The translations under genes were made by a program, and so were the position numbers. A stretch of 64,000 nucleotides of DNA, from the NCBI RefSeq assembly GCF_001905825.1, contig NZ_LIVV01000013.1, positions 62,001-126,000 of the forward strand, in the 5' to 3' direction. The first letter of the stretch is position 1. Every line of letters begins with the position of its first letter. Below, piece after piece: positions 61,782 through 64,000 of the stretch. Origin of the DNA: Streptomyces sp. CB02009. GTDB lineage: Bacteria; Actinomycetota; Actinomycetes; Streptomycetales; Streptomycetaceae. Under the pieces are notes generated by a model. The model ran no database searches. It saw only the letters and a program-made list of their open reading frames with translations, and was not told where the DNA came from.

Positions 61782-63054
61782 GGCTGTTCCTCCTGTACCG
61801 GTCCGGGAACGACGTCGTCGTCGGGAAGCGCGAACAGCGAACGCCCGCGCAGGCCCTCGCCGAGACGGGCCGGCGGGACAGACCGGGCGGCCACTGCCTG
61901 CTCGCGACGGCGGCGGCGTTCTGCATCGACGGCCCGCCGGCTCCGGCGGGCGAGCTCGGCCGGCCGCGGTGCGGCCGGCAGCGTCGTCGGGCCGGTGCGG
62001 TCGCGTTCGGCGGCCCGGCCGCGGGCGACCTCGCGGGCCCGCTCGGCCCGCTCGGCCTTGGTCATCTGGCTCGGCCAGGAGCCGACCGGGGGGTGGGCGC
62101 CGATCAGGTCGAGCAGGACGGGCAGGAGTTCGATGTCGTTGCGGGGTGTCAGCCCGGCCCGGGCCGCCTCGCGCAGCACCTGCTGTACTCGCGGGTCGGA
62201 GAAGGCCAGGACGTCCTCGCCGGTGGGCAGTCCGTTCCAGGGAAGGGTGTGCCACTGGCCGGCGAGTTCGATGAACACCTGGCGGCAGTCGCGGGGATCG
62301 CGGTGCACGACCCACTTGCCGCGGTGGCGGCCGCTGCGGGGCGAGGGGAGCGAGCCGAGCTCACCGAGAACCGGATGGTCGCCGCCGTACCAAAGTCCGC
62401 CGATCTTCACCCTGCGACGGCCGTGGAGCTTCACGAAGTGGGCGGGCAGGAGGTGGTGGTAGGGGGTCGGATCGGGGATCTGCAGGGCGATCCCGTCGCG
62501 GGCAGCCGCCATTGCGAACAGCGTGTTCGGGCTGTGTCGCCCGCCTTGTCCTGCGGGCGCATCGTCCTCGCCGGCAGCACCACCTTGCCCAGCGTGCGGG
62601 CGACCTGCACCAGGTGGTGGTTCTTGTAGACACTGCCGTGATCGCTGGTCACCGTCTCCGGCGCGAAGAAGGGCCGCCCAGCGACCGGATGGCCGGCGAA
62701 CTCGGCCACGAGCGCGGCCGGGACGCCGGGATAGTGCCCTTCCATGTCCGGTGTCCAGTCCGGGCGCATCGGAAGCGGCAGCATCACGTCCCGCGGCAAC
62801 ATGGCCACCTCGATAGAAGCGTCCGATCCCGGCGTGAGCCGGAACGCGACCAGTGAGTGCGTGAACGCGTCGAGTGCGAGGGTGAGGTCCACGGTGATCG
62901 GCTCGCCGAACACGTCGTCGCGCAGCTTCACCGGGAACGGCGTGGTGTCCAGCACTACCACCTGGCCGGGACGGGTGGTCGTCACGGTGGAGCCGCCGGT
63001 CTCGACCGCCGCTGACGAGCGGAGGTAGCGCTGACGAGCGCCTTCGGGCCCGAA
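61778..63054 (-). pseudogene. TniA/Mu-type DDE transposase, broken
   Basis: The first piece (63054 to about 62510) has the integrase core with VVVLDTTPF (first Asp) and TVTSDHGSVYKNHH (second Asp). After ARTMRPQDKAGDTART the frame shifts to AMAAARDGIALQIPDPTPY, which is the C-terminal beta-barrel region. The usual segment with the catalytic Glu between them appears to be deleted. The N-terminus is also lost, since a TAG stop lies at 63055-63057. The protein is surely inactive. Confidence 0.7.
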
Positions 63055-63091
63055 CTACTCCTTCATGCCCCGAGTGTGCCCCGAACGCATT

Positions 63092-63121
63092 CCGCGGCGC
63101 ACCCCGAGGGGTGCGCCGCGG
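63092..63121 (-). terminator. Hairpin after the fragment gene at 63134
   Basis: A 14-bp perfect stem (CCGCGGCGCACCCC and its complement) has a 2-base centre, 12 bp beyond the stop of the leftward frame. It indicates that the 3' end at 63134 is a true gene end. Confidence 0.65.
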
Positions 63122-63133
63122 CGGACGGCTGGA

Positions 63134-63588
63134 TCAGCTGGTCCGGTTGAGGTAGGCGGTGGTGACGCCCAGCGGCTGTCCGCCAGGTGCTGCGGTGGTG
63201 CGGTAGAAGGCGGTCACTGTGTACTTCTTCTTCCGGCAGCCGCAACCGGTCCAGTAGGAGTAGGTGACCTTCCAGGCGCCGTCGTACACGCCGCCCCAGT
63301 CGTTCACCCACTGCCGGAGGCCGGCGTCTTCTTCAGATCGCTGAGCATTTTGGAGCTGGAACCCTAAGCCGACTGTTTGCCCTTTCCGACGTGCTTGTCT
63401 GTCTCGGCGTCGTAAGGGATCAGGCCGCGTGTGCGTGGCTGCATCCAGGTCAGGGCGAAGACGAGGGTTCGGCGTGCGTCGTGGGCGGTGGCATGCAGGC
63501 TGCTGCCTGGTGTCCAGGGTTCGTTGCCGGACCGTTCGACGATCAGGAACGCCGCAGGCATGAGCACGACGTCGGGGTGGCTCTCCAA
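63134..63588 (-). pseudogene. Remains of a gene of unknown function
   Basis: Two adjacent minus-strand frames each look protein-like. The first is SSLHATAHDARRTLVFALTW to KGKQSA (63364-63588). The second, ending at 63134, reads LRQWVNDWGGVYDGAWKVTY and YWTGCGCRKKKYTVTAFYRTT. They may be one frameshifted gene, or two gene ends. A terminator follows. No family was recognised. Confidence 0.35.
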
Positions 63589-63789
63589 GGCCCGCCGTCA
63601 CCAGCCACTACCGTGTGCTGGTGGAGGCGAACCCGGATGCCCGGAACAGGTCGGAGCTGACCTTGTGGGCGCCGTCCTCGTTGCCGCCCACATACGGCTT
63701 TTCCGCCAACAGTCCTCGCCGGGCTTCCCAGACACCGATGGGGAAGCCGACACCACCAGCCCACGATCAAATAATCCGAAGCCAGTGGG

Positions 63790-64000
63790 CTAGCACGCGA
63801 GGTATTCGCGCTGCACTCGTGCCTCGATCAGGTGGCGAAAACCCGCCAGCGAGTAACGCTCGCCGGTGGACGATCCCGGCCCCGGCATCCCGGCGACCTG
63901 TGTCATCAGCCGTTGCGGCTGGGCCTGCCAGCCGAGGACGACCCGCAGGCCAAGACACTCGGCCCGCCGGTGAAGGTCCAAGAACAGCAGCAGGCCAGCG
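63790..64000 (-). CDS. STAS-like protein, C-terminal part (5' end outside window)
   Basis: The frame is open to the right edge. The 70 visible residues begin AGLLLFLDLHRRAECLGLRVVLGWQ, like the last helix and strand of a STAS domain (anti-sigma factor antagonist). A 35-residue tail follows (GERYSLAGFRHLIEARVQREYLAC). Such proteins control sigma factors through partner switching with anti-sigma kinases. The key Ser lies outside the visible part, so the call is tentative. Confidence 0.45.
   Translation of the reverse strand, partial: AGLLLFLDLHRRAECLGLRVVLGWQAQPQRLMTQVAGMPGPGSSTGERYSLAGFRHLIEARVQREYLAC

Larger units (their letters stand above)
59990..63054 (-). mobile_element. Degenerate Tn7/Tn5053-like (TniA-TniB-TniQ) transposon remnant
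   Basis: Three consecutive broken genes encode parts of a DDE integrase-type transposase (TniA), an AAA ATPase (TniB) and a TniQ protein, in the order used by Tn5053/Tn402-type and related elements. No clear terminal inverted repeats or target duplication were found, so true ends are unknown. It lies directly next to the telomere genes, a common landing zone in Streptomyces arms. Confidence 0.75.

Noticed and set aside
1..64000. CRISPR arrays, tRNA and rRNA genes
   Set aside because: No regularly spaced repeats of CRISPR length and no cloverleaf or rRNA-like segments were seen on reading.

Overview
The window is high-GC DNA of Streptomyces type. It carries an isorenieratene-type carotenoid cluster, a DUF6479 gene, many GTG starts and 4-bp stop/start overlaps, and a tap-tpg pair, which serves linear replicons with protein-capped ends. 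The tap-tpg genes, the transposon wreckage beside them and a second tpg relic suggest a chromosome arm or a linear plasmid; this is inference.

Layout. 1-7731: carotenoid cluster, with crtY (partial), crtU and crtT on + and crtE-crtI-crtB-crtV on -. 7802-9764: small genes and a ferrochelatase. 9983-21402: a catabolic locus with aspartate ammonia-lyase, two secreted cyanophycinase-like S51 proteins, a polar amino-acid type ABC transporter, an M20 dipeptidase, a spare binding protein and two RpiR regulators. Together they can be read as a route for uptake and breakdown of extracellular cyanophycin. 21846-25595: a three-subunit PaoABC-type molybdenum hydroxylase. 26257-30638: a two-component system divergent from a second MurG and a sugar-nucleotide dehydratase. 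30958-37383: TspO, a DUF5937/ArsR regulator with a divergent MFS exporter, and several unrecognised genes.

37688-49004 is the most unusual region. A leftward set encodes a TPR-CHAT protease, a zinc-ribbon-like protein and several membrane proteins. It is divergent from a rightward three-gene operon. The first gene fuses a SARP-type DNA-binding module to a Macro domain resembling that of Thoeris ThsA. The second is a small CATRA-associated type protein. The third is a CATRA-type protein fused to a TIR-like (CAP12-type) domain. Perfect 11-bp tandem repeats, the spacing expected for SARP binding, sit between the two arms. I read this as a conflict (immunity) system in which a TIR-made nucleotide signal may be sensed by a Macro-domain transcription factor. 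A short relic of tpg lies at its left edge.

49480-59571: a cupin, an NmrA-like reductase, a secreted beta-rich protein overlapping a Fic gene, a MerR-methyltransferase fusion with a textbook 19-bp-spacer promoter, and the tap-tpg operon. 59990-63054 is a broken TniA/TniB/TniQ (Tn7/Tn5053-like) transposon. The right edge holds gene fragments and a partial STAS-like protein. I saw no rRNA, tRNA or CRISPR array. All family assignments come from reading the sequence, without database searches.
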